DNA of 64,000 bases from G963665925 sp963678925 (GCA_963678925.1 OY787533.1:2480001-2544000), one strand, 5' to 3'. Counted from the stretch's first letter, positions 1-9,514 are shown. Notes: generated from the letters alone by a model not told the origin. Translations and numbers: made by a program.

Positions 1-90
1 ATTCACATGTCATTTTGACCAGTGCAGGTGTATACTAAAATAGATTGGTGGTATGTATGCAAGTTTTTTGGAAATTCGGGGGGAAAGTTT

Positions 91-2121
91 ATGGAAAGAA
101 TTTTGACGACTTGCGGCTATTGCGGATGTGGATGCAATTATTTTTTCAATGTCGAACAAGGTGAAATTGTTGGCGTTGCACCACAGAATAGCCATGTGGT
201 AAGTCAGGGCAAACTCTGCATCAAGGGTTGGCAAGGTTATGGCTTTGTCAACAGTGGTGACCGGCTGAAAAAACCGCTTCAGAAAAGTACAGGGGAGAAT
301 TTTTCTGAGATTTCTTGGGATGAAGCCATAGAAACGGTCCACAGCCGTTTGCAGCATATTGTGGATACTTACGGCCCTGAGTCTGTGGGTATTTTTGCCT
401 CGGCCAGGTGTACGAACGAAGAAAATTATCTCATTAAGAAATTTGCAAATTCAGTGCTTAAAACGGCAAATATCGACCACTGCGCACGCCTCTGACATAG
501 CCCCACAGTGGCTAGTTTAGCTGCAGCGTTTGGCAGTGGTGCCATGACCAATTCCATTGAGGAGCTCACAGATTCAGATGTGATATTGGTCATAGGCTCC
601 AATACCACAGAGCAACATCCTATGGTTGCCATGAAAATTATAGAAGCGGTAAAAAAGGGTGCCAAGCTGATTGTAGCCGACCCTCGAAAAATACCGCTGA
701 CTTACTATGGCCAAATTTACGCACCGCTTATACCAGGTAGCAATCTGGCATTTATCAACGGCCTGCTCAATGTGATCGTGAGCGAAGGACTTGTCAATGA
801 GGCATTTATTGAAGAGCGAACAGAGGGATACTCGGAATTTGTAAACTCGGTCGCTGAATATACACCTGAAGTCGTGTCTAAAATCACGGGTGTTTCGGAA
901 GATATCATCCGTGAGATTGCGCGTAGCTATGCTGGTGCTAAAAATGCATCCATCATCTATGCAATGGGAATCACGCAGCATACCAGTGGAACAAAAAACG
1001 TGGCAGCACTTACAAATCTGGCCCTTATGACCGGTCAAATAGGACGTCCTTCCACGGGCATCAATCCGCTCAGGGGTCAAAGCAATGTTCAAGGCGCATG
1101 TGATATGGGCGCACTTCCAGACACCTTCCCAGGCTATCAGAAGCTGAACAACCCAGGGGTACTTGAAAAGTTCAAGCGTTTCTGGGGCAATGGTTTTGCA
1201 CAGGAAAAAGGCATGACATCCGGCGAAATGCTTCATGCAGCAATGGATGGGAGGCTGAAGGCGCTCTATATTATCGGTGAAAACCCTATGTTGACCGATC
1301 CCAACCTAGACCATGTCAAAGAAGCCTTCGAGGCCCTGGACTTCCTTGTGGTACAGGATATTTTCATGACGGAAACATCCGTTCACGCGGACATCGTGCT
1401 TCCGGCTGCCAGCTTCATTGAAAAGGATGGCACCTTTACCAATACGGAGCGCCGGGTTCAGCGCCTGAGAAAGGTTCTTGAACCTGTTGGCGACAGCCTT
1501 GCCGACTGGGAAATTCTCAGTCGTATCATGCATGCCTTTGATGCAAGCATTCAGTATGATTCACCAAAGGCAGTCATGGATGAAATCAGGGGACTTGTGC
1601 CATCCTACGGTGGTATCAGCTATGACCGTCTTGAAAATGGCGGACTTCAGTGGCCGTGTCCGGATCTTGATCATCCGGGAACGCCGTATCTGCACAAAGG
1701 AAAGTTTACAAGGGGACTTGGCAAGTTTTCCGTTAACAATTATGAGCCTACAACGCAGCAGGCGACTGCTGAATACCCATTCATCCTGACAACAGGCAGA
1801 ATGGGACACCACTATCACTCAGGCACCATGACGCGAAGGTCATGGGCACTGGACAGGGAGCATCCAAACGGATTTGTGGAGATTCACCCATGGGACGCGG
1901 AAAAACTGGGAATAACGGCAAGAAGCAAGGTCAGAGTGAGCTCGGAACATGGGTCCTTGACCTGTGGCGTTCATATTACCAAGAACATTGTGGCTGGCGT
2001 CGTGTTTATTCCTTTCCATTTCAGTGAAATACCTGTTAACGCACTCATTGGAGAAAATGTGGATCCTGTTGTACAAATACCTGAGTTTAAGGTTTGTCCT
2101 GTTAAAATAGAGGTGATATAG
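91..2121 (+). CDS. fdhF: Selenocysteine-containing formate dehydrogenase, catalytic subunit
   Basis: Molybdopterin/tungstopterin bis-MGD enzyme that oxidises formate to CO2 (or the reverse), 676 residues. The N-terminal cluster motif CGYCGCGC (residues 8-15) plus the downstream GKLCIKG bind a 4Fe-4S cluster. The reading frame is interrupted by TGA at 493-495 in the context DHCARL-U-HSPTV, exactly where FdhF enzymes carry selenocysteine (here residue 135), and continues openly to 2121, so this is a selenoprotein and not two ORFs or a pseudogene. The C-terminal half shows the molydopterin dinucleotide-binding motif region TTGRMGHHYHSGTMTRR. Start chosen at ATG 91 behind the purine-rich RBS ggggggaaag (77-86); the frame is open further upstream to 22 but has no better signal. 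Two bases separate it from the next gene, so translation is probably coupled. Cytoplasmic: no signal peptide or Tat motif. Confidence 0.95.
493..495 (+). other. Selenocysteine (UGA) codon of fdhF
   Basis: In-frame TGA flanked by coding sequence whose translation aligns with the FdhF active-site loop (CARL-U-H). Recoding needs SelB, SelC and SelA, none of which are in the window. Confidence 0.93.
496..536 (+). promoter_or_regulatory. Candidate bacterial SECIS element inside fdhF
   Basis: Immediately after the UGA, tagcc (498-502) can pair with ggcta (510-514) around a short loop, and ctgc (521-524) can pair with gcag (533-536). Bacterial SECIS hairpins lie within the coding sequence just 3' of the UGA, as here. 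The exact fold was not computed. Confidence 0.5.
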
Positions 2122-2123
2122 AT

Positions 2124-4061
2124 ATGTGGCTACTCGAAAAAGATAAACTTGAATCCGTACTGGCGGCTTGGCATGCGCACCATGAAGTCTATATCCCAAG
2201 TCGGAGTTATGGAGAATCCGTCCTGCTGCCCTTTGAAGAGGGGGCGCTCGACCTCAATTATATTAATTTTTCACAACCTATAAAGGAGTTCCTTTTCAAG
2301 GGGCGTGAAGTCCTCTTTCGCTGGGAGATGTCAGAGGGTGATATCAATTTCCATATGGCTGATCCAAAGGAGGGCACACAGGTGCTTTTCGGCCTCAGGT
2401 CATGTGACATCAATGGCATTGAGTATATGGACCGGTTTTATGAAGGGGAATACTGTGACGGTGTCTACAAGGAGAACAGGGCACGTACCCTTCTGGTTGC
2501 GCTCAACTGTGTCGATGCAGGGGAACGCTGCTTCTGTGATTCCGTTTCGGCGGGTCCCTTTGTAAAGCGCGGCTATGATTTGCTGTTTACGCCAATTGAC
2601 GACATGTACCTTATAGAATCTGGGTCGGACAAGGGAGAAATGCTCATTGGCCAAGTTGCGTCATACTTGAAGCCGGCATCTCAGGCAGATCTGGAAGAGA
2701 AGGATTCCATCGAAGTGGACGTCAAGAGTCTGTTCACAAATGTCATGTGGCCCAAAGACCCCAAAGCCATTTTGGCGGAGAGCTTTGACAATGCAATCTG
2801 GGATGAACTCGCTGCGAAATGCATTCGCTGTGGAGGCTGTACCAATGTCTGTCCAACGTGTACCTGCTACAACGTCGTTGAGGAAAAAACATCGGAGACA
2901 GAGGGCACCCGAATCCGGTCGTGGGATTCCTGTCAGAGCTGTTCCTTTACCAAAAACGCAGGAGACCACAGACCAAGGAGTCCGGTTTCCAGAGTTCGCT
3001 ACCGCATATATGACAAGCTTGCCTATATTGAGGAGCGCTTTGGACATAAGGGCTGTACTGGTTGCGGACGGTGCATTGATACCTGTCCTGTAGATATTGA
3101 TATTGTTGATATTATCAACCGGCTTGACCTTGAACGCACAGAGGCTACGCCTTCGAGAGGGGAAGTGGAAACCGGCCACAAGCCAGTATTCGATATGAAT
3201 GCGGTTGTCGCACCGAACAACAACTTCCACCAGAGCTGCGAAACGACCTATATGCCACAGGTTGCAGTGATTACAGATATCGTGGATGAAACGCGAAATA
3301 TCAAACGCTTTTATTTGAAATACGAGAATAAGGCCCTGCATGACAACTTCGAGTTCAGAGGTCAGTTCTTTGAAATTACAGTATTTGGGGTCGGTGAAAT
3401 CGCAATTTCCATACCTTTTGCCTCAGAACAGCGCGAGGTCTTCGATTTTTGCGTGAAGAAGACCGGCAAAGTGACTGGTGTCCTTCACGATATGAAAGTA
3501 GGAGACAAGGTAGGTCTGCGTGGTCCGTTCGGAAAGGGCTTCCCCATGTCAGACATGGAAGGCCGAGACCTGCTGATCATAGGCAGCGGTGTGGGTGTGG
3601 CACCAATTCGTACCGCGGTCCTTCAGGCACTTGAGAATAGAAAGGCCTACGGAAAGATTGTCGTTATTGGAAGTGCCATGACCTATGAAGACCTGATTTA
3701 CAAGGAAGATTTCATAAAATGGGCAGAAGAAGGCGGTATAGAGGTTGCGTACGCTTTTACAAAAGCCACAGACCTTGTGCCGGCGACCGTGGGCAGAATC
3801 AATGACCTGCTCCCTAACTTGAGCAATGACTGGAACAATACCTCAGCTATTATCTGTGCGTCTCCAAACCGGATTCGACTGGTTGCGAAAGACCTGATGG
3901 ATCTGGGCATGGATAACAGGGAAATCTATACCAGCCTCGAAACCCACATGCGGTGCGGTCTTGGAAAATGCGGACATTGTAAGGTTGGTGACAAATATAT
4001 GTGTGTAGATGGCCCGGTATTCAACTACGAAGAAATGCTGAAGCTGCCACCGGAGTTTTAA
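2124..4061 (+). CDS. Fused iron-sulfur/flavin electron-transfer subunit (AsrA/HydB-like plus AsrB/HydG-like)
   Basis: A 645-residue fusion of two proteins that are normally separate. Residues ~1-335 resemble the beta subunit of sulfhydrogenases and anaerobic sulfite reductase subunit A, ending in two ferredoxin-type clusters (C233-IRC-GGC-NVC and C311-TGC-GRC-IDTC). Residues ~376-645 resemble the gamma subunit/AsrB: a ferredoxin-reductase-like FAD domain (LRGPFGKGFP near 465-474), an NAD(P)-binding segment (IGSGVGVAPIRT, 486-497) and a C-terminal 2Fe-2S motif with C611, C616, C619 and C627. It probably moves electrons between FdhF and NAD(P)H. Start ATG 2124 lies two bases after fdhF. The function as formate:NAD(P) electron conduit is inferred from the operon; the domain assignment is from motifs. 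Confidence 0.85.
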   Translation: MWLLEKDKLESVLAAWHAHHEVYIPSRSYGESVLLPFEEGALDLNYINFSQPIKEFLFKGREVLFRWEMSEGDINFHMADPKEGTQVLFGLRSCDINGIEYMDRFYEGEYCDGVYKENRARTLLVALNCVDAGERCFCDSVSAGPFVKRGYDLLFTPIDDMYLIESGSDKGEMLIGQVASYLKPASQADLEEKDSIEVDVKSLFTNVMWPKDPKAILAESFDNAIWDELAAKCIRCGGCTNVCPTCTCYNVVEEKTSETEGTRIRSWDSCQSCSFTKNAGDHRPRSPVSRVRYRIYDKLAYIEERFGHKGCTGCGRCIDTCPVDIDIVDIINRLDLERTEATPSRGEVETGHKPVFDMNAVVAPNNNFHQSCETTYMPQVAVITDIVDETRNIKRFYLKYENKALHDNFEFRGQFFEITVFGVGEIAISIPFASEQREVFDFCVKKTGKVTGVLHDMKVGDKVGLRGPFGKGFPMSDMEGRDLLIIGSGVGVAPIRTAVLQALENRKAYGKIVVIGSAMTYEDLIYKEDFIKWAEEGGIEVAYAFTKATDLVPATVGRINDLLPNLSNDWNNTSAIICASPNRIRLVAKDLMDLGMDNREIYTSLETHMRCGLGKCGHCKVGDKYMCVDGPVFNYEEMLKLPPEF

Positions 4062-4062
4062 G

Positions 4063-5451
4063 ATGAGAAAAGAACGTTTTGGCACTGCCATTGTTCTGTG
4101 CGGGGGCAAGAGCTCCCGCATGGGGTTTGATAAAAGTACAATCAGAATCAATCAAGCACCTATTTATGATTACATCGCAAATCAGCTGGCCCAAATTTTT
4201 CAGGAGGTATTGCTGGTAACGGGAAGCAGCAATCCTGTTACAAGGAGCGAGTACAGAGTCATACTCGATCAAGTGCCTCAGTGCGGTCCCATGGGCGGCA
4301 TTTTGACAGGGCTGCGGGCCGCTTCCTCTGACTACGTGTTTTTCACAGCCAGTGATATGCCTTTTGTGGATCTGGACCTGATCCGGCACATGCGGTCTGG
4401 TCTTTCAGATAAAGCGCAGATGGGCGCCGTATGCATGAATGGAAAGTTTATTGAGCCGCTTTACAGCTACTACTCAAAAGCCTTGATAGAGCCCATGCAG
4501 GACCAGCTCGACCAGGGTGATTTTCAAATCAGTCACCTGATACGCAGGAAACCCTTCCTGTATATTGAAGATGCCCAGTGGCACAAGTCACACGGCCCGA
4601 GTGTTTTCAGCAATATCAATTATGCGGAGGACCTTGAGCTCTTAGAGACTTACTTCGGAGAGGATTATGGTGTGGAATCAAAGAATAGAGCGGTAAAAAG
4701 TATTGGAATCAAGCGCTATAAGAAGGATCAGATTCTTGAAGTGGAGGACCAGGTGGTCCGGGAAGAGATTCTCAGTATCTATATCAACGAAGTGCATAGC
4801 GTATCTATGAATTATTCACCGGGAGACGAAATGAACCTGGCGGTGGGACATCTTGTCAGCCAAGGGGTCTTAAAAAGTCGACAGGACCTGCTCTCCCTCG
4901 AAATGCCTTCATCGCGAACTGTAAAAATGACCTTGAAGCCCCACATCATGAAGCTGATAGAAGGCAGAATGGCCCTTTCCTCCGGATGTGCGGGAGGCCG
5001 TGCACGCATGTGCCTTTATGAGAAGGAGAACATCACGCCCATAAAGGAATCAGTGAAAGTCGATAGGGACCGGATTACAGGCAACATGAAGGATTTCATG
5101 AACCGGTCGGAGCTTTTTCAGAAAACAGGCGGTGTACATAGCTGTGCCCTGTATGATGCACAGGGACTTGTGGTCATGAAGGAGGACATAGGAAGACATA
5201 ATGCGGCCGATAAGGTAATTGGCGCCTGTTTTCTAAACGGGATCCCCATGAATGCACACATGCTCCTTACAAGTGGCCGGGTGTCGGGCGATATTATGGC
5301 TAAGGCGATTTCGGCTGGAATTCCCATGGTGGTGTCCCATTCGGCGCCAACAGATATGGCAATACAAATGGCCCAGTGGGCGAATTTGACCTTGGTCGGA
5401 TTTGTGAGAGGCGAGCGCATGAACCTCTATTTTGAGGGCGAGGCCTTATAA
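4063..5451 (+). CDS. MobA-FdhD fusion: molybdenum cofactor guanylyltransferase and formate dehydrogenase sulfur-transfer protein
   Basis: A 462-residue bifunctional maturation protein. Residues ~5-195 are MobA: the nucleotide-binding signature LCGGKSSRMGFDKS (12-25) and TASDMPFVD (95-103), for attaching GMP to molybdopterin. Residues ~212-462 are FdhD, which passes sulfur to bis-MGD before insertion into FdhF: MNYSPGDEMNLAVGHL near 249 and the C-terminal EDIGRHNAADK and TSGRVSGDI motifs. The cysteine loop reads SSGCAGG (Cys309) instead of the two-cysteine CGxCG of E. coli FdhD, so only one loop cysteine is present. One base separates it from the preceding gene. Stop codon 5449-5451 lies inside the target duplication of the adjacent ISL3 element. 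Confidence 0.92.
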   Translation: MRKERFGTAIVLCGGKSSRMGFDKSTIRINQAPIYDYIANQLAQIFQEVLLVTGSSNPVTRSEYRVILDQVPQCGPMGGILTGLRAASSDYVFFTASDMPFVDLDLIRHMRSGLSDKAQMGAVCMNGKFIEPLYSYYSKALIEPMQDQLDQGDFQISHLIRRKPFLYIEDAQWHKSHGPSVFSNINYAEDLELLETYFGEDYGVESKNRAVKSIGIKRYKKDQILEVEDQVVREEILSIYINEVHSVSMNYSPGDEMNLAVGHLVSQGVLKSRQDLLSLEMPSSRTVKMTLKPHIMKLIEGRMALSSGCAGGRARMCLYEKENITPIKESVKVDRDRITGNMKDFMNRSELFQKTGGVHSCALYDAQGLVVMKEDIGRHNAADKVIGACFLNGIPMNAHMLLTSGRVSGDIMAKAISAGIPMVVSHSAPTDMAIQMAQWANLTLVGFVRGERMNLYFEGEAL

Positions 5452-5455
5452 AACA
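5448..5455. repeat. Left 8-bp target-site duplication of the ISL3 element
   Basis: ataaaaca occurs directly left of the element's ggttc end and again directly right of its gaacc end (6920-6927). Eight bases is the usual duplication length for ISL3-family insertions. It contains the last bases of the mobA-fdhD stop codon. Confidence 0.92.
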
Positions 5456-6919
5456 GGTTCTAAAATAAAAGTTGGGGTGGATAATTAATCCACCCCATTA
5501 CTGTATCAAAAAATAGAAGTGCACTTATAGACAAAACTCTTTAGAATGTTAGTTGTCTAGACAAACATATAGAAAGGAGCAAGTTATAAGTGCACAATTA
5601 TTCTATCAGCAAGTTGCTCGGTTTGGAAGGGGTTCATGCGAAAAGTGTTACTCATAGCGACACCACTATTAAGATTTATCTTTCATCAAGTAAGAAATCC
5701 GTTAGATGTCCTAAGTGTGATTCTATGACTTCAAAGGTTCACGACTATAGGAATCAAACCCTGAAAGATCTTCCAATCAGCGGAAAACACACCCTACTTA
5801 TTCTTAGAAAACGCCGCTATGCATGTTCCTGTGGCAAAAGATTCTATGAATCATACAGCTTTCTGCCGAAGTATCAAAGAAAATCGAATAGACTTAATGC
5901 AATGATCTGTAATCAAATGGCTAAATCTGTTCCAGTAACGACTATCGCAAAGGATTTGGGACTTTCTCCAGCAACCGTTACTAGAATATTTGACCTGGTA
6001 AGCTATCCTAAAATCACAAAGATGCCTACAGCCTTATCCATTGATGAGTTTAAAGGAAATGCTGCAACAGGAAAATATCAGTGCATTCTTGTTGATGCTC
6101 AGAAAAAGTGTATCTTAGATATACTACCCGATCGAAAGCTTGAACATCTTCAGAGCTACTTCAGATCTATTCCGCTCTTTGAAAGGCAAAAGGTCAAATA
6201 CTTCATCTGTGATATGTGGAAGCAGTACGCCCAAATCGCACGTGATTTCTTCCCAAATGCAAAGATTATCACTGACAAATATCATTTCATAAGACAAGTC
6301 ACTTGGGCCATTGAAAATGTCCGTAAACGCGCTCAAAAGACTATGATTCCTTCTGTCAGAAGATACTTCAAACGTAGCAGATCACTTATACTCAGGCGCA
6401 ACTACAAGCTCTCTAACTCTGAAAAGGAACACCTTGAGAATATGCTACTTTATCATGACGACCTTAGAACTGCTTACTTCTTGAAAGAAAAGTTCTACGA
6501 AATTTGTCAGATGAACAAATATGCTTTACAGCGAAATGCTTATGCTAACTGGATTAAATTTGCTGAATCAACGTGTATTCCTGAATTCAAAAGCTGTATC
6601 ACTGCTTTTAGAAACTGGCACAAAGAGATACTCAACGCTTTTAAATACGGATACACTAATGGACCTACCGAAGGATTTAACAATAAGATCAAAGTTTTAA
6701 AACGCGTCTCTTATGGTATCAAGAACTTCGAGCGATTCAGGAATCGCATCTTACATATCTGTAATCACTAACTCAACTTAACCAGTAAACCGATGACACC
6801 ATTGGCTTATTAATTGACCCTAAAACTAACATGAGCTACTCTGCACTTTATTTTTACTTCTAAAAACAGTAATGGAGCGCGATCTGTTAAGATCGCACCC
6901 CAACTATTGACTTTGAACC
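5456..6919 (+). mobile_element. Complete ISL3-family insertion sequence
   Basis: A 1464-bp element. Ends are imperfect inverted repeats: left ggttctaaaataaaagttgg and, read inward from the right, ggttcaaagtcaatagttgg, both followed by ggtg. Perfect 8-bp direct repeats flank it. One transposase gene occupies the interior. A hairpin (ggggtgga 5474-5481 with tccacccc 5489-5496) lies inside the left end and tgtctagaca precedes the gene. The transposase frame is intact, so the insertion may be recent. Confidence 0.93.
5590..6771 (+). CDS. ISL3-family transposase
   Basis: A 393-residue transposase of the DDE_Tnp_ISL3 type. It has an N-terminal zinc-binding region (RCPKCDS near 38-44 and CSCGKRF near 78-84), a helix-turn-helix (TTIAKDLGLSPATVTRIF) and a DDE core beginning at ALSIDEFKG, with ICDMWKQYAQ carrying the second acidic residue and NGPTEGFNNKIK the terminal glutamate. 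Start is GTG at 5590 about ten bases after the RBS aaaggagc. Length is typical of the family. No frameshift is seen. Confidence 0.94.
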   Translation: MHNYSISKLLGLEGVHAKSVTHSDTTIKIYLSSSKKSVRCPKCDSMTSKVHDYRNQTLKDLPISGKHTLLILRKRRYACSCGKRFYESYSFLPKYQRKSNRLNAMICNQMAKSVPVTTIAKDLGLSPATVTRIFDLVSYPKITKMPTALSIDEFKGNAATGKYQCILVDAQKKCILDILPDRKLEHLQSYFRSIPLFERQKVKYFICDMWKQYAQIARDFFPNAKIITDKYHFIRQVTWAIENVRKRAQKTMIPSVRRYFKRSRSLILRRNYKLSNSEKEHLENMLLYHDDLRTAYFLKEKFYEICQMNKYALQRNAYANWIKFAESTCIPEFKSCITAFRNWHKEILNAFKYGYTNGPTEGFNNKIKVLKRVSYGIKNFERFRNRILHICNH

Positions 6920-6927
6920 ATAAAACA
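6920..6927. repeat. Right 8-bp target-site duplication of the ISL3 element
   Basis: ataaaaca, identical to 5448-5455, directly after the right inverted-repeat end gaacc. Confidence 0.92.
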
Positions 6928-6983
6928 AAAAGCGTGTCATCCATTCCCCGAAACAATAGGGAAGGTGACACGCTTTATTTTTT
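6928..6983. terminator. Rho-independent terminator, probably the original end of the fdh operon
   Basis: Inverted repeat aaagcgtgtca ... tgacacgcttt (6929-6939 with 6966-6976), followed by tattttttt on the plus strand and preceded by an A-run that serves the minus strand. Removing the ISL3 element and one duplication copy would place it immediately after the mobA-fdhD stop codon. It also ends the convergent minus-strand gene. Confidence 0.85.
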
Positions 6984-7005
6984 AAAGCATTTTCGTCAAA
7001 TCAGC

Positions 7006-7416
7006 CTAGGCTTTCAAGTAAGGCTTGAAGCATTCAGGGGTATCGCCTGAGTGGCTGATGCTGATTTCAAACAGGATATTGTACTTGTCGGCAATCAGCT
7101 TTATTCGGTTCAGCCAAGCGCAAATTTCCTCTGGTGTCATAATGTAAATATTGAGCACACCGTCAATATAAATGGTTTGGATGTCATAATCATTGCTGAC
7201 AAGGCCATGCAGAAATCCAATAAATTCATTGGATGACTCAATCGGGAATTCAGAAATGTTGATATAACGGATTTTTCGATGTACTTTCAGTACGGCTTCA
7301 TTTGATTCGTCGATAAATACGATGTGTCCTTTAGCTGTTTCGACAGCTGAGTTTGCATGTTTGATCATATCTTTTGTCTTACCGCTGCCAGGTTGTCCAA
7401 GTAGTAATTTAATCAT
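7006..7416 (-). CDS. Small P-loop NTPase-like protein of unknown function
   Basis: A 136-residue protein beginning MIKLLLGQPGSGKTKDM: a Walker A motif GQPGSGKT at residues 7-14. TIYIDGVL further on could be a Walker B-like strand. I recall similar short proteins in Clostridia of unknown role, sometimes mislabelled as PilT-related. Start chosen at 7416 because gaggagg lies about seven bases upstream; the frame is open to 7461 but the extension lacks an RBS. Monocistronic, convergent with the fdh operon terminator. Confidence 0.75.
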   Translation of the reverse strand: MIKLLLGQPGSGKTKDMIKHANSAVETAKGHIVFIDESNEAVLKVHRKIRYINISEFPIESSNEFIGFLHGLVSNDYDIQTIYIDGVLNIYIMTPEEICAWLNRIKLIADKYNILFEISISHSGDTPECFKPYLKA

Positions 7417-7602
7417 ATGAATGCCTCCTCGTGGGTCAAATATTGATGTGTGCCTACGCATATATTGTACCCTCTTTCATGAGAAATTCCCAAGTATTCA
7501 CAAAAAAATAATCTTCGCCTTCTGCAAGTTTCTCGAGGACTGAATCATAGCCATTATTTAGGGTAATTACTTTGTATTAAAGCCTTAGAGGGGGGAAGAG
7601 TC

Positions 7603-9471
7603 ATGAAATTCAAGCATTTGCGTACAAAATTGATCGCGACCTATATTTCTGTTTTTATGATTGTTATCATGACTTTTGCGGGGATGCTCTACCCCTTGAT
7701 GAAAAGGACCATAGAAAAGTCAGTGGATGAAACCCTGACAATGCAGATAGAACTTATAAAAACAGGTATTGAGTCAAGCTTCAATGCAGCGATAACAAGC
7801 TATTTCAGGGCATCTGCAAATTTGGGAGTCGAGCTGGCAGATGACTACTATAAGAAGGCCCTAGCGCTGGGCACGCCCATGGAGGAAGCAAGGGCAGAGT
7901 TCTTTCATGAAATTCAGTCTTTGAAGATTGGTGAAGCCGGATATTTTGCGGTTATAGATACGCAGAATGTTGTGCTGGCCCATCCATTTGACAACATAGT
8001 GGGAAGCAACTCAGAAGGTGTTGAGTTCGTAAAGAATTTCAGAAAAGACAAGGAAGTTTATTTTTCCTATCTGTGGCAGAATACAACAGATGCGTCCGAA
8101 CGCAAGAAAGTCATGTACGCCATATACTATGCGCCTTGGGAAATTTATGTCTTAGCGACAGGGTATGAAGATGACTTCAAGTATCTTGTCAACATTGAAG
8201 ATTTCGAGGACCAGATTCTGTCCATCAAGTTTGGGGAGACAGGGTATCCCATTGTTTTTGACTTGGAAGGAACCTATGTTGTCCATCCTTCCTTTAAGGG
8301 TGTGAATATGATGGACCGTGACGATGCCATGGGAGATATCACCCGCAAGGCTATCGCCCTTCGAAACGGCAAGTCGGACTATTTGTGGAAGAACATTGGC
8401 GAGGATACCTATAGAAAGAAAGTTACCGTCTTTTCAGAAATAGAAGGCTTTGACATGATTGTCGCAACAACTGCTTATGAGTCTGAATTCATGCAGCCCC
8501 TGAATGATTTGACAAAAATCCTGCTGACAATGCTGGTGGTTTCCTTACTGGTTGTTTTCCTCTTGTCCTTCAAGGTGAGTGATAATATCACAAGACCGAT
8601 CATAGAGACGAAAGAGCTTATGGATGCGGCAGAGCTGGGGGATTTGTCTGTAAGATCACAAATTGCGTCTACAGATGAGGTGGGCTCCATTGCCGTGCAT
8701 TTCAATCACTTTATGGAGTCTTTTGAAAGAACCCAAGACCAGCTCATAGAAGAAGAACGCTTTTCAAATGTAGGTCGTATTGTCACCCGCGTTTCCCACC
8801 ATTTGAACACACCGGTCGGCAATGCCATGATGGCACATTCATTTATGGAAAAGAGCATCACAGACATCAGAGAAAACACAGAAAACAGGCGGTCAATCAA
8901 TGCCCTCATGCGTTCTGTCACTGAAGTTGAAGAATCGTCAGACTCCATTAAACGCTCCCTTGAAGCGGTATCGAAGATTATCAATTCATTTAACCGCCTC
9001 AATACAGGGCTCTACTCAGGTCACAAGCAGGATGTTAATTTGAAGGAGTTTTTAGAGCTGCGCTATTTGGGACGCTGGGAGAAAGGCCTGCCGAGTCATG
9101 TCGCCATTAAAATTGACTGCGCAGACCAGATCCATCTTGAAACCTATCCCAATATGCTTGAAGTTGTCCTGGACCATTTGACTGAAAACGCAGTCAGTCA
9201 CGGCCTGCGTGAAAAAGAGGACGGTATTATTAAAATCACAGCCGGGCAGGCGGGTAGCCGGGTGCGCATTGTTTTTGAGGACAATGGAAAGGGGATTCCG
9301 GAGGAGCGTGCCGAGCATGTATTTGAGCCGTTTTTCGATCCGGGTGACAACCTGAACAACCTGGGACTGGGGCTGAATATTGTTTACAATGCAGTAAGGA
9401 TCAGCATGGAAGGCAGTATTAAATATGAAACACTTCAGCCTTCTGGGGCACGTTTTACAATACTTTTGTAA
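7603..9471 (+). CDS. Membrane sensor histidine kinase with double-Cache sensor and HAMP domain
   Basis: A 622-residue sensor kinase. Transmembrane helix 1 is at ~10-30, an extracellular double-Cache-like region at ~35-300 (repeated blocks GEAGYFAVID and GETGYPIVFD), transmembrane helix 2 at ~305-325 and a HAMP linker after it (DNITRPIIETKELMDAAELGD). The dimerisation/phosphoacceptor box is VSHHLNTP with probable phospho-His399, and the ATPase domain has TENAVSHG, FEDNGKGIP and GLGLNIVYN. No response regulator is adjacent, so it is an orphan kinase; the ligand is unknown. RBS gagggggg precedes ATG 7603. Confidence 0.9.
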   Translation: MKFKHLRTKLIATYISVFMIVIMTFAGMLYPLMKRTIEKSVDETLTMQIELIKTGIESSFNAAITSYFRASANLGVELADDYYKKALALGTPMEEARAEFFHEIQSLKIGEAGYFAVIDTQNVVLAHPFDNIVGSNSEGVEFVKNFRKDKEVYFSYLWQNTTDASERKKVMYAIYYAPWEIYVLATGYEDDFKYLVNIEDFEDQILSIKFGETGYPIVFDLEGTYVVHPSFKGVNMMDRDDAMGDITRKAIALRNGKSDYLWKNIGEDTYRKKVTVFSEIEGFDMIVATTAYESEFMQPLNDLTKILLTMLVVSLLVVFLLSFKVSDNITRPIIETKELMDAAELGDLSVRSQIASTDEVGSIAVHFNHFMESFERTQDQLIEEERFSNVGRIVTRVSHHLNTPVGNAMMAHSFMEKSITDIRENTENRRSINALMRSVTEVEESSDSIKRSLEAVSKIINSFNRLNTGLYSGHKQDVNLKEFLELRYLGRWEKGLPSHVAIKIDCADQIHLETYPNMLEVVLDHLTENAVSHGLREKEDGIIKITAGQAGSRVRIVFEDNGKGIPEERAEHVFEPFFDPGDNLNNLGLGLNIVYNAVRISMEGSIKYETLQPSGARFTILL

Positions 9472-9486
9472 AAAAAACGGGTGCAT

Positions 9487-9514
9487 GGAGGGTGCTCAGC
9501 TGGCTTTACCAGCG
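9487..9514 (+). repeat. Copy 1 of a 28-bp structured repeat
   Basis: ggagggtgctcagctggc followed by tttaccagcg; 26 of 28 bases match 11003-11030. The centre forms a gctgg/ccagc hairpin, and a T-run (9524-9529) follows 10 bases after the repeat. It lies just behind the histidine kinase stop codon, where a transcription terminator would be expected. Confidence 0.7.

Noticed and set aside
22..495. fdhF read as two broken ORFs
   Set aside because: The TGA lies at the exact selenocysteine position of FdhF and the frame continues with conserved residues, so it is one selenoprotein gene.
2661..3341. Long minus-strand ORFs opposite fdh and other genes
   Set aside because: They lie entirely within well-identified plus-strand genes, have no RBS or recognised domain, and arise from codon bias.
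5474..5496. Hairpin as the fdh operon terminator
   Set aside because: It lies inside the ISL3 left end and has no T-run; the true terminator is beyond the right target copy.
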